45,101 nucleotides of DNA from a virus. The position numbers and the translations under genes are program-made. Location: positions 1 through 45,101 of the IMG/VR virus record IMGVR_UViG_3300007734_000699; one strand, 5' to 3'. This document shows, piece after piece, positions 38,892 through 44,696 of this stretch. The first letter of the stretch is position 1. Each line of letters opens with the position of its first letter. A model generated the notes under the pieces. The model searched no databases. It worked only from the letters and a program-made list of their open reading frames with translations, and was not told where the DNA came from.

Positions 38892-39131
38892 TTACCTCTC
38901 GCTCCGTTTCCACGTTCGGACGTTATCCTTGGGCACCCGTTGCGCCTTGAGACTCGTTCTCGCCCCCGCATCTGGTTTGAAGGTATGCGCGGGGCCAATC
39001 ACCACGTCCTCCGCTAACACCAGGCGCGTGTAGCCGCACAACACGCATTCCTGGGTGAGCTTGCCGGCCGCGTCTCTGCCGTTCTGGAACTCATGCGAGG
39101 ACTGGCCGTGTTTCAGTAGGTGCAGGATCAA
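38892..39131 (-). CDS. Hypothetical protein with CVLCGY knuckle
   Basis: 79 residues. Centre ECVLCGYTRLVLAED resembles half of a zinc ribbon; the rest is basic (KPDAGARTSLKAQRVPK). The ATGA junction with the upstream gene supports the start. Unknown role. Confidence 0.5.
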   Translation of the reverse strand: MILHLLKHGQSSHEFQNGRDAAGKLTQECVLCGYTRLVLAEDVVIGPAHTFKPDAGARTSLKAQRVPKDNVRTWKRSER

Positions 39132-39322
39132 CTCATCCTCCGTTGACGATCAAAGCCCTTCGGCCCATGTTGACCAAGTTCATGCGTCAGGTCTAAGGCC
39201 GCATCCAGTTCACGCTTCCGAAGCTGTTGCCGTTCGGCCTTGGCTTCTTCGGCGGATAACCAGACACCGTAAATAGCCCCACCGAGTAAGCCCATCACTA
39301 AGGGGATCAGGGCGAGGATCAT
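39128..39322 (-). CDS. Small membrane protein with charged tail
   Basis: 64 residues from ATG 39322. Residues 1-22 are hydrophobic (MILALIPLVMGLLGGAIYGV), followed by a long acidic/basic helix (EEAKAERQQLRKRELDAALD). Coupled to the cytosine methyltransferase by ATGA. Function unknown. Confidence 0.58.
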   Translation of the reverse strand: MILALIPLVMGLLGGAIYGVWLSAEEAKAERQQLRKRELDAALDLTHELGQHGPKGFDRQRRMS

Positions 39323-40005
39323 GCGGCACGCTCCGGGTAGTAGACCTTCGCAATGTGACGCGAGAGGACGAGCGGGATTTTGGCGATCTGCGCTGATGCC
39401 GCTTTTCGCGCCAGGCTGCCCGATGATGTCGCGGGAATCTTCCATCCGAAGGCGTTTGGGTGGGTCCGCTCGAATCCGTCAACATCGCGCAACTTCATTC
39501 CCTCGGCAGCGTTGTTCTTGATCGCCTTCCGGATCGGCATCAACGCCGGCACATCCCCCCACAGATAGAACGAGCCGAAATTCCACCGAGCTTTCCCGAT
39601 CCACTCCTGCGCCCCGCGCACGTTCTCCACCACGAGCGGGATATGCCGTCCTGCCGCCTCGACCGCTTCCTGCTGAATCCGAAAGCACGCATCGAACAGG
39701 GCCGTCAGATCGGCCTTGTTGCGCGTCCCATCCCGGTATTCCGCGGCTTTCTTTTTCGCAATCGACCACGGCATCGCCATGTAGCTGTATTCCTGGCATG
39801 GGGGCGAGGCGACAATCAGATCAGCGTCCTTGAACTGCCGGCCGTGAATCGTCAGCACGTCCTGCAACACCAACTGCGCGGGATACCGATGCTGCCCGTA
39901 GACGTGGCGCTCAATGTCGAACCCGACCACGGTGTAACCTTCAGCCAGCAAGCCTTCCGTCCAGCCGCCAAGGCCGCAAAAGAGGTCAATAGCCAACGGC
40001 TTCAC
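39319..40005 (-). CDS. C5-cytosine DNA methyltransferase
   Basis: 228 residues from GTG 40005 (GTGA overlap). Conserved motifs: I IDLFCGLGGWTEG, IV SPPCQEYSY with the catalytic cysteine, VI VENVRGAQ and X AKIPLVLSRHIAKV. This is short for the family, which normally has over 300 residues, so the target-recognition domain is minimal. It modifies DNA to 5-methylcytosine and may protect phage DNA; together with the helicase-methyltransferase, two methylation systems are present. Its neighbour is a small zinc-ribbon gene. Confidence 0.85.
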   Translation of the reverse strand: MKPLAIDLFCGLGGWTEGLLAEGYTVVGFDIERHVYGQHRYPAQLVLQDVLTIHGRQFKDADLIVASPPCQEYSYMAMPWSIAKKKAAEYRDGTRNKADLTALFDACFRIQQEAVEAAGRHIPLVVENVRGAQEWIGKARWNFGSFYLWGDVPALMPIRKAIKNNAAEGMKLRDVDGFERTHPNAFGWKIPATSSGSLARKAASAQIAKIPLVLSRHIAKVYYPERAA

Positions 40006-40133
40006 TTCCCCCCTCCGCGTCTCTTCCCTCGCCGTTGATTGGTGCAACGACTACATCTGCCAGTCCGTGATGCCAGCTTGCGCGGACGGATCAAGCATTC
40101 CAGACAGGCATTGGACTGCGCGTAGGGACTCAT
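40002..40133 (-). CDS. 43-residue zinc-ribbon protein
   Basis: ATG 40133 overlaps the upstream stop (ATGA). CLEC and CSRC pairs 15 residues apart and a very basic end (RRGKRRGGGK). Looks like a small DNA- or RNA-binding zinc finger. Confidence 0.6.
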   Translation of the reverse strand: MSPYAQSNACLECLIRPRKLASRTGRCSRCTNQRRGKRRGGGK

Positions 40134-40447
40134 GCGGCTTTCCTCAGAATGCGATCCACCCAGTTCAACGCTTCCCCGTTGGCGATCTGCTTCGGGGTCA
40201 CGCGGATCAACCGATAGCCCATACACGCCAGCGTGTTGTATTTCTCCATGTCCTTCACCGCGCCCGCGCCTCTAGAGTGCCGGCCCGCGATGAACATGCC
40301 GCCCTCAACCTCGAGCGCGATCTTCTCGGCCACGAAGCACCAGTCGATCCGCCACTTGCGCGTCTCATGGAAGCGATACTCGGCCATCGGCTCAGGCAAA
40401 CCAGCCAGCCGGCATTGCTGATCGAAGGGCACCGACCATGAAGGCAT
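40130..40447 (-). CDS. PD-(D/E)xK-type nuclease (DUF559 or VRR-like)
   Basis: 105 residues from ATG 40447 (TAATG junction). EYRFHETRKWRIDWCF followed by IALEVEGG gives the D and ExE pattern of restriction-endonuclease-like folds, then GRHSRGAG and KDMEKYNTLACMGYRLIRV, a typical arrangement of small phage nucleases or Holliday-junction-type resolvases. Sits in the replication-associated block. Substrate unknown. Confidence 0.7.
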   Translation of the reverse strand: MPSWSVPFDQQCRLAGLPEPMAEYRFHETRKWRIDWCFVAEKIALEVEGGMFIAGRHSRGAGAVKDMEKYNTLACMGYRLIRVTPKQIANGEALNWVDRILRKAA

Positions 40448-40776
40448 TACGCCGCCCTCCCGCCCTGATTCCGCGCCCGCCGAATCTCCGTGGCCCGCTC
40501 CGTCATCTTCCGCGCCTGGCTCAGTAACCGCCGCTCCGCGTGATCCACTTCTTCCACCGTGGCAAACGCCGTGAGCTTGTAACCCTTGTCGCTCGAGATC
40601 ACTGATCCACGGCTCTGGTCGGCAATCTTCCGAATCGTGCGCTCGTCCGTCTGGAGGGCCGCGCACAGTGCCCGGCCCTTATGCCAGCCACCGTCGTGAA
40701 GTGCGCTCAGGAAGGCTCCCGTGAGCTTCTGGGCGGCATCGTGGACCGCGAGCAGGATCAAGGGCTGTTGGGTCAT
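40447..40776 (-). CDS. Helix-turn-helix DNA-binding protein
   Basis: 109 residues from ATG 40776. The centre GGWHKGRALCAALQTDERTI and RKIADQSRGSVISSDKGYK reads as a winged helix-turn-helix with a recognition helix and wing, and the rest is a long helix with ERRLLSQARKMTERATEI. A probable phage regulator of the nearby genes. Confidence 0.62.
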   Translation of the reverse strand: MTQQPLILLAVHDAAQKLTGAFLSALHDGGWHKGRALCAALQTDERTIRKIADQSRGSVISSDKGYKLTAFATVEEVDHAERRLLSQARKMTERATEIRRARNQGGRAA

Positions 40777-41369
40777 GCCACATGGCTCCATGATTTCCCG
40801 TGCCGAATCTTTGAGGCTTGCCCGATCGTGATTCCTAGTCGCCGCGCGATCTTGGTGACATTTCCGTGGCCGGTAACTGCCTTAATCTCCAGCACCTGAG
40901 CGAGCGTGAGCTTTGACGCCGCGATCTGCTCACCGTTTTGGGTTGGAGCGCGGAACCTGGTGTGCATGGGTTGAGTGATTGCCTGCTCTACCGTGTAACC
41001 ACGACGCAATCGAGCAAGCAGCATTTCGTCACTAAATCCAAGCCGACGCGCCCACTGCGACACCGTGAGACGATCGCCTGCGTATTCGATATAGCGGCTA
41101 CATGAGCGATTGTTTCGCTGCTCTTCATCTGACGCCCATCGGCAATTTGAAGGCTCGTAATGACCATCGTTGTTGATGCGGTCCAGTGAGTGATGAATCG
41201 ACGGACGCGGCCCCATGTCGGCGTAGAAATTCTCAAACGAATCGCGCCATCGATCGCACACTGTGATGCCGCGCCCACCGTAGTAGGCGTAAAACCTATG
41301 GGACGGCGAAAGGCATCTCTTCCGCATCGCAATCCAGCTACTACGCTCAGGTGATGGTTTAGCGCCCAT
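40773..41369 (-). CDS. His-Me-finger homing-endonuclease-like protein
   Basis: 198 residues. Contains YYGGRGITVCDRWRDSFENF, PRPSIHHSLDRINNDGHYEP and NCRWASDEEQRNN, the order found in HNH-related homing nucleases with HSLDRINND as active site. The C-terminal part has two helix-turn-helix-like segments (LTVSQWARRLGFSDEML and NVTKIARRLGITIGQASKI), as in NUMOD-type DNA-binding modules. Probably a free-standing mobile gene. Confidence 0.72.
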   Translation of the reverse strand: MGAKPSPERSSWIAMRKRCLSPSHRFYAYYGGRGITVCDRWRDSFENFYADMGPRPSIHHSLDRINNDGHYEPSNCRWASDEEQRNNRSCSRYIEYAGDRLTVSQWARRLGFSDEMLLARLRRGYTVEQAITQPMHTRFRAPTQNGEQIAASKLTLAQVLEIKAVTGHGNVTKIARRLGITIGQASKIRHGKSWSHVA

Positions 41370-41372
41370 TTG

Positions 41373-41702
41373 TCACCTCGTGAATCGATACCGTTGCGCC
41401 TGACCCCAGCGATTAGAACGTTGCGTAATCTCTCGCTCCCGGATCAAGTCACCTGATTTACCCAGGTTAGTCAGCGCTGAATTCGTTTGAGCGGCATCAA
41501 AACCTGTCGCCGCTTTCACGTCCGCGATGGTGAACCAGTCTTGAAATCTCGCGTCGGTTCGCAAGGCTCTGACTCGTGCCGTGGTCATCCCGTAGTGACG
41601 GGAGACAGGCTGAGGCTGCACTTGGGCATGATTGGGGCCGAAGATGTATTTGCCCCATTCGCCTTTTTTGGTGCCGTCGAACTTAACGGTGTAGTCAGTC
41701 AT
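41373..41702 (-). CDS. Putative DNA-binding protein
   Basis: 109 residues. DWFTIADVKAATGFDAAQTN followed by SALTNLGKSGDLIRERE has the sequence feel of a winged helix (recognition helix then wing). The N-terminal 45 residues are unrelated to known domains. It lies between the loader-like gene and the homing endonuclease. Confidence 0.55.
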   Translation of the reverse strand: MTDYTVKFDGTKKGEWGKYIFGPNHAQVQPQPVSRHYGMTTARVRALRTDARFQDWFTIADVKAATGFDAAQTNSALTNLGKSGDLIREREITQRSNRWGQAQRYRFTR

Positions 41703-41752
41703 CGGCCTCTGCGCTCCGCAAGACGACGATCAAACTTCTGCATCAACTTCAC
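41699..41752 (-). CDS. 17-residue microprotein filling the gap between loader and DNA-binding gene
   Basis: GTG 41752 overlaps the loader TGA as GTGA and its own stop overlaps the next ATG as ATGA; it reads MKLMQKFDRRLAERRGR. The two 4-base overlaps fit the gene spacing of this genome exactly. Very short and basic, so it could be only a translational coupler. Confidence 0.45.
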   Translation of the reverse strand: MKLMQKFDRRLAERRGR

Positions 41753-42327
41753 GCCGCGTCATTCCCATACATGTGGGGGAACAATTTCCGCCCGAGCCGT
41801 TCAAACTGGGCGCGCATCTCGGCGCGGTGATTTAGGCGGGCCGCTTCAGACTTCCACGGCTTCGCCTTCGCCCATTCGGGCATGGTGTCCCGCGAGAATC
41901 GGAGCGCCTTCCATTCTTCGTATTCCGTCTTTGTCGCCGGTCGCGCATGCGGGTTCGGCTTCTTCATCTCCGGCGCTGGAATGCCGCAATCGGGGCAACG
42001 AGAGTGCATCTCGTAGAGCCGTCCGTCATAGACCAGCGGCCATGCCTCAATCCAGGTATTGCCGTGACAGGTGCCGCACTTCCCGCTCGTGCGTTCGTAC
42101 TTGTCGAAGCGGGATTGAATCGCCGTCAATAACTTGCCGAGCGCGGGCCAATACCGATCCTGCGCCGAGCGGATCAACTCCGTTACCGCCCGCTCCAAGG
42201 CGTCCGCGTGGTAATGCTCGACGGCCTTGAACCAGTCAATCGCCACCGTCTCGCGCTTCGCATCCACCGGCAAATGGAAGTGGCCCGTCAGCCGATCAAA
42301 TTGCGTATCGAAGTCCGCCGCGTTCAT
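41749..42327 (-). CDS. Helicase-loader-like replication protein with zinc site
   Basis: 192 residues, start overlaps the initiator stop (ATGA). The N-terminal 90 residues are helical with FDTQFDRLTGHFHLPV and ERAVTELIRSAQDRYWPAL, resembling loader or inhibitor proteins of phage G39P/G40P type. The centre has CGTCHGN and CPDCG, one zinc site. The C-terminal region is basic and Trp-rich. It would deliver the host helicase to the phage origin. Confidence 0.6.
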   Translation of the reverse strand: MNAADFDTQFDRLTGHFHLPVDAKRETVAIDWFKAVEHYHADALERAVTELIRSAQDRYWPALGKLLTAIQSRFDKYERTSGKCGTCHGNTWIEAWPLVYDGRLYEMHSRCPDCGIPAPEMKKPNPHARPATKTEYEEWKALRFSRDTMPEWAKAKPWKSEAARLNHRAEMRAQFERLGRKLFPHMYGNDAA

Positions 42328-43112
42328 GACGCCTTGCCTTTCGCCGCTTCACGCTCCGCGAGAATTTCCGCCACGCCGCGAGGCTTCGCCGCCGTGATCA
42401 ACGGCGCGGGGGCCTTGCCGATCGATTTCAGGTAGGTCTGGAAGTTCTTTTCGACCCACGAAAACGGGCCGATGCTTTCATTGGGCGTCACGCCCTTTTC
42501 CAGCACTTCCACGAATTGCGAGATCACCGCCCGAGTCGCATGTACGTCCGGGTTGTTTAACTGCTTGGCGAGGGTGTTGTATTCCCACGTCTTGAGGCAG
42601 ATCAGCATCGACGGGCCACAGAGCGCGTGGTGCATGTGATCCCGAGGCAGCGAGTTCGGAGCAAACGCGCCAGAGCCTTGAACGGGAGCGCGCTCTACGC
42701 TCTTTCTGTTCTCTGTATCTGTTCTCTGTATCTGCTCTCTGTTCTCTGGTCGCGGTTTTTCTTCGGTACCACCGGCGGTTGTACCAGTGGCCGTACCGGC
42801 GGTACGACCGGAAGCATTGCGGCGGTTTCGGTTCCGTAGCCTCTCCGCTTCTACTTGAGCGCGTGAGGTTTGGTGTTGCAGGTAGTCGTGAATCTCTAGC
42901 CTGGAGTCGCGCTCAATCCAGAGTTTTGCCGCGATTAATTCGGCTCGGATATTCGGCTTCACGCCGACCAAAAACACTCCGGGAATCACGCCGTCAGTGA
43001 GAAATCTTGAGCAATAACAGAGCGAACGAATCCACCAGCGGAAGGCGCGATCGGACAATCCCGCGATCTTGGGATGGTCGGCTACGGAGTCTTCAAGCTT
43101 GATCCAGGTCAT
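42324..43112 (-). CDS. Replication initiator (replisome organiser)
   Basis: 262 residues with GGAG about 9 bases before ATG 43112. The N-terminal domain (WIKLEDSVADHPKIAGLSDR, AFRWWIRSLCYCSRFLTDG) is the winged-helix start of phage replication proteins of the lambda O class. The middle is a Thr/Gly/Arg-rich linker, the C-terminal domain a helical one with WEYNTLAKQLN and SWVEKNFQTYLKSIGK. The linker region of the gene contains tandem 13-base repeats, which is where lambda-type phages keep their origin. The next gene is the loader-like protein. Confidence 0.75.
   Translation of the reverse strand: MTWIKLEDSVADHPKIAGLSDRAFRWWIRSLCYCSRFLTDGVIPGVFLVGVKPNIRAELIAAKLWIERDSRLEIHDYLQHQTSRAQVEAERLRNRNRRNASGRTAGTATGTTAGGTEEKPRPENREQIQRTDTENRKSVERAPVQGSGAFAPNSLPRDHMHHALCGPSMLICLKTWEYNTLAKQLNNPDVHATRAVISQFVEVLEKGVTPNESIGPFSWVEKNFQTYLKSIGKAPAPLITAAKPRGVAEILAEREAAKGKAS
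42705..42748. repeat. Iteron-like tandem 13-base repeats inside the initiator gene
   Basis: Two exact consecutive copies of TCTGTTCTCTGTA (42705-42717 and 42718-42730) and a degenerate third, ending about 42748. Thirteen is not a multiple of three, so the copies are not a codon repeat. Just to the right are GGTAC/GTACC (42765-42769 and 42781-42785) and the near-palindrome GTACCGGCGGTAC (42793-42805). Candidate origin of replication. Confidence 0.5.
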
Positions 43113-43279
43113 CGGAAGGACTCCGACGACGCCGTGAGGATAGAATACGGACGGGCAACGTTGATCACGCAGGCACCTCTGCTGGTTGACGGGAACGTAA
43201 GCGCGGCAAACGCTTGCGTTCTGCCCCTTAACGTATCACATCCCGAAAGTGTTTTCATAAGAAAATCCGTCAACTAAGC

Positions 43280-43305
43280 GCCCCGAATGAGCCGCGGCTC
43301 GGGGC
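43280..43305. repeat. Inverted repeat with inner palindrome
   Basis: GCCCCGA (43280-43286) pairs with TCGGGGC (43299-43305), and the interval contains the self-complementary 12-mer GAGCCGCGGCTC (43289-43300). No T-run follows on either strand, so it does not look like a simple terminator. Confidence 0.5.
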
Positions 43306-43312
43306 AACACCG

Positions 43313-43369
43313 CTATTGGCCGGAGGTGTCAGACGGCCAATCAATCGGCGGGTCCGGTTCTTCGCCCAT
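43313..43369 (-). CDS. Possible 18-residue acidic peptide
   Basis: ATG 43369 after AGAGAGGGTG; reads MGEEPDPPIDWPSDTSGQ. The frame is open to 43423 and upstream codons continue with FGGFGPDSSYRERV, more protein-like than chance, but no good start was found. Kept as a weak candidate. Confidence 0.25.
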   Translation of the reverse strand: MGEEPDPPIDWPSDTSGQ

Positions 43370-43408
43370 CACCCTCTCTCGATAAGAGGAATCGGGACCG
43401 AACCCGCC
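43347..43408. repeat. Long imperfect inverted repeat
   Basis: GGCGGGTCCGGTTC (43347-43360) and GACCGAACCCGCC (43396-43408) pair in 11 of 12 aligned positions after one small bulge, and CCTCT/AGAGG inside can form a second stem. It overlaps the possible peptide at 43313, so protein coding and RNA structure are alternative explanations. Confidence 0.45.
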
Positions 43409-43560
43409 AAACTCCTTACGTTCTCAACGCCCGAGGGGTACACCCCCTGCCACCGACCCCCAAAGCCTTAGGAGCTTCTACATCGGTGCCGTGCCTTCGT
43501 TAACTGCTTCCCGGCTTGGCTCGGAGGCGTTGAGAAACCCTTGGTGTTACACGCTCAGAA

Positions 43561-43626
43561 GGAACGAGCGATGCTTGCGATCGCTGGTGCCGGGCGATGG
43601 CGGTCTTTGGACACACCGCTCGTTCC
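43561..43626. repeat. 66-base element with perfect 10-base inverted ends
   Basis: GGAACGAGCG (43561-43570) and CGCTCGTTCC (43617-43626) are exact reverse complements enclosing 46 bases that contain the palindrome GCGATCGC. It begins 11 bases after the NinB-like stop on the minus strand. It could cap the 3' end of the recombination mRNA or mark a small structured RNA. Confidence 0.5.
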
Positions 43627-43636
43627 ATCTCAACGC

Positions 43637-44068
43637 TCAGGCCGCTTTCGCCGCATGCTTCCGTGCCTTCGCCTTCTCCCGCTTAAATTCTTCGGGATAC
43701 AGAATCAGCACGTCCTGTTCCGCCGCCCGTTGAATCAGTAGCTCCGTAATCTCGACAAACTCTTGCGTCGAGAGTTCCGACGTGTGGAGCTTCACCGGCA
43801 ACGTCACGCCGTTCACCTGGTGATACCCAAAGCACTCGCCCAAGAGCGCCAGCTTCAATTCCTCGACCGTGTAGCCACAGTGGTCCGCGAAGGGCTTAAT
43901 CGCCGCGTGGAGATAGGCGTTTTGTTTCAGCGTTCGCTTCGTGCGCCGCTTGCGTAGCTCGATCTCGACCTCATGGCCGGCGAACTGCTGATAGAACGCC
44001 TTGAAGGCGTCCGGGAAATCCAGCAACAACCTCTTGCCGTCTTCAGTCACCAGCCCCACGAAGGTCAC
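43637..44068 (-). CDS. NinB-like recombination protein
   Basis: 143 residues from GTG 44068, which overlaps the HNH stop as GTGA. The landmarks RRTKRTLKQNAYLHAAIKPF, HCGYTVEELKLALLGECF and LHTSELSTQEFVEITELLI match NinB/Orf-type proteins, which help RecA-independent recombination in lambda-like phages by loading on SSB-coated DNA. Located with the exonuclease and SSB-tail protein, it makes up a phage recombination set. Confidence 0.7.
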   Translation of the reverse strand: MTFVGLVTEDGKRLLLDFPDAFKAFYQQFAGHEVEIELRKRRTKRTLKQNAYLHAAIKPFADHCGYTVEELKLALLGECFGYHQVNGVTLPVKLHTSELSTQEFVEITELLIQRAAEQDVLILYPEEFKREKAKARKHAAKAA

Positions 44069-44463
44069 CGATAGCCCTCCGGCTTCCATCCCGCATCGGT
44101 CCCGCGCTCGAGCTTCACGCCGTTCAACACGCCGACCTGATTCCGGCTGTCCGCGTTCCCGCTCAGGCGAATCTCGCCGTTGTGTTGCGCGTGGTGACAG
44201 GCCACACACAGCGTCACGATGTTGCTCGTCTCGTCCTCACCGCCACGAGAGCGGTACACCAGGTGGTGGTGATGGGCCGCATACAGCATCCCGATCCCAC
44301 CCACGCGCTTGTGGCAGACCCGGCAGCAATGCGAGTCACGGGCATCGACCTTGGCGTAGGCCGCTTTGAGAATGCGCGTGTTCTCGGCGGCTCTCTTGGC
44401 TTTGTCTTTCCAGCGCGGCGGCGGCTTGGGGATGGCCAGCCCTTCCCAGTTGGAGGCACCCAT
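44065..44463 (-). CDS. HNH endonuclease, copy 2 (complete)
   Basis: 132 residues from ATG 44463. Contains CRVCHKRVG, the AAHHHH stretch, YRSRGGEDETSNIVTLCVAC and an HNGEI segment: the paired CxxC zinc site and the His-Asn-His region of HNH nucleases. It differs from copy 1 by roughly 15 bases in 320 and has an unrelated first ten residues (MGASNWEGLA against MGIDYSGFA). Situated between the SSB-tail protein and NinB. Confidence 0.85.
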   Translation of the reverse strand: MGASNWEGLAIPKPPPRWKDKAKRAAENTRILKAAYAKVDARDSHCCRVCHKRVGGIGMLYAAHHHHLVYRSRGGEDETSNIVTLCVACHHAQHNGEIRLSGNADSRNQVGVLNGVKLERGTDAGWKPEGYR

Positions 44464-44465
44464 GA

Positions 44466-44696
44466 TCAAAAAGGAACGTCGATGTCGCTGATGTCCGCCA
44501 CCGGGACGGTCGGCACCGCCGCTGCGTCCTTCGGCTTCGACTTCATCACGCGCCACGTCGGCGCCTTCGGGTTGTCGCTCTTGGTCGGTGTGCAGAACAC
44601 ATTGACCCCGTTAATCATCCCCGTCATGTACTCGCCCTTGCCGCCCGTCTTGAGCCACAACGCGCCCAACTCGTCTGGATTCTTCTCGTATGCCAT
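44466..44696 (-). CDS. Small protein with SSB-like acidic tail
   Basis: 76 residues. Core with GALWLKTGGKGEYMTGMING and VNVFCTPTKSDNPKAP resembles the DUF736-type small phage proteins. The C-terminus, ADISDIDVPF, copies the DDDIPF tip of SSBs used to recruit recombination and replication enzymes. Sits directly after the YqaJ-like exonuclease, sharing one base. It may recruit host SSB partners or compete with SSB for them. Confidence 0.6.
   Translation of the reverse strand: MAYEKNPDELGALWLKTGGKGEYMTGMINGVNVFCTPTKSDNPKAPTWRVMKSKPKDAAAVPTVPVADISDIDVPF

Larger units (their letters stand above)
43113..43636. other. Non-coding region rich in inverted repeats between NinB-like and initiator genes
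   Basis: 524 bases without a convincing large gene. It contains the inverted repeats listed separately at 43280, 43347 and 43561, plus AACGC-TT-GCGTT at 43209-43220, TTGGCC/GGCCAA at 43316-43340 and GGGGT-AC-ACCCC at 43435-43446. One short reading frame (43313-43369) is possible. No strong promoter match was found on either strand. Structured RNA, an origin-proximal control region or a packaging/termination site are the options. Confidence 0.5.

Noticed and set aside
43396-43420. tRNA-like T-arm on the minus strand (GGCGGGTTCGGTCCC)
   Set aside because: The conserved adenine of the T-loop is missing and no acceptor, D or anticodon arm fits around it.
43500-43628. Minus-strand 42-residue frame just after the NinB-like gene
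   Set aside because: It coincides with the 66-base inverted element, has Arg/Ser-rich random-like content and no convincing ribosome site.
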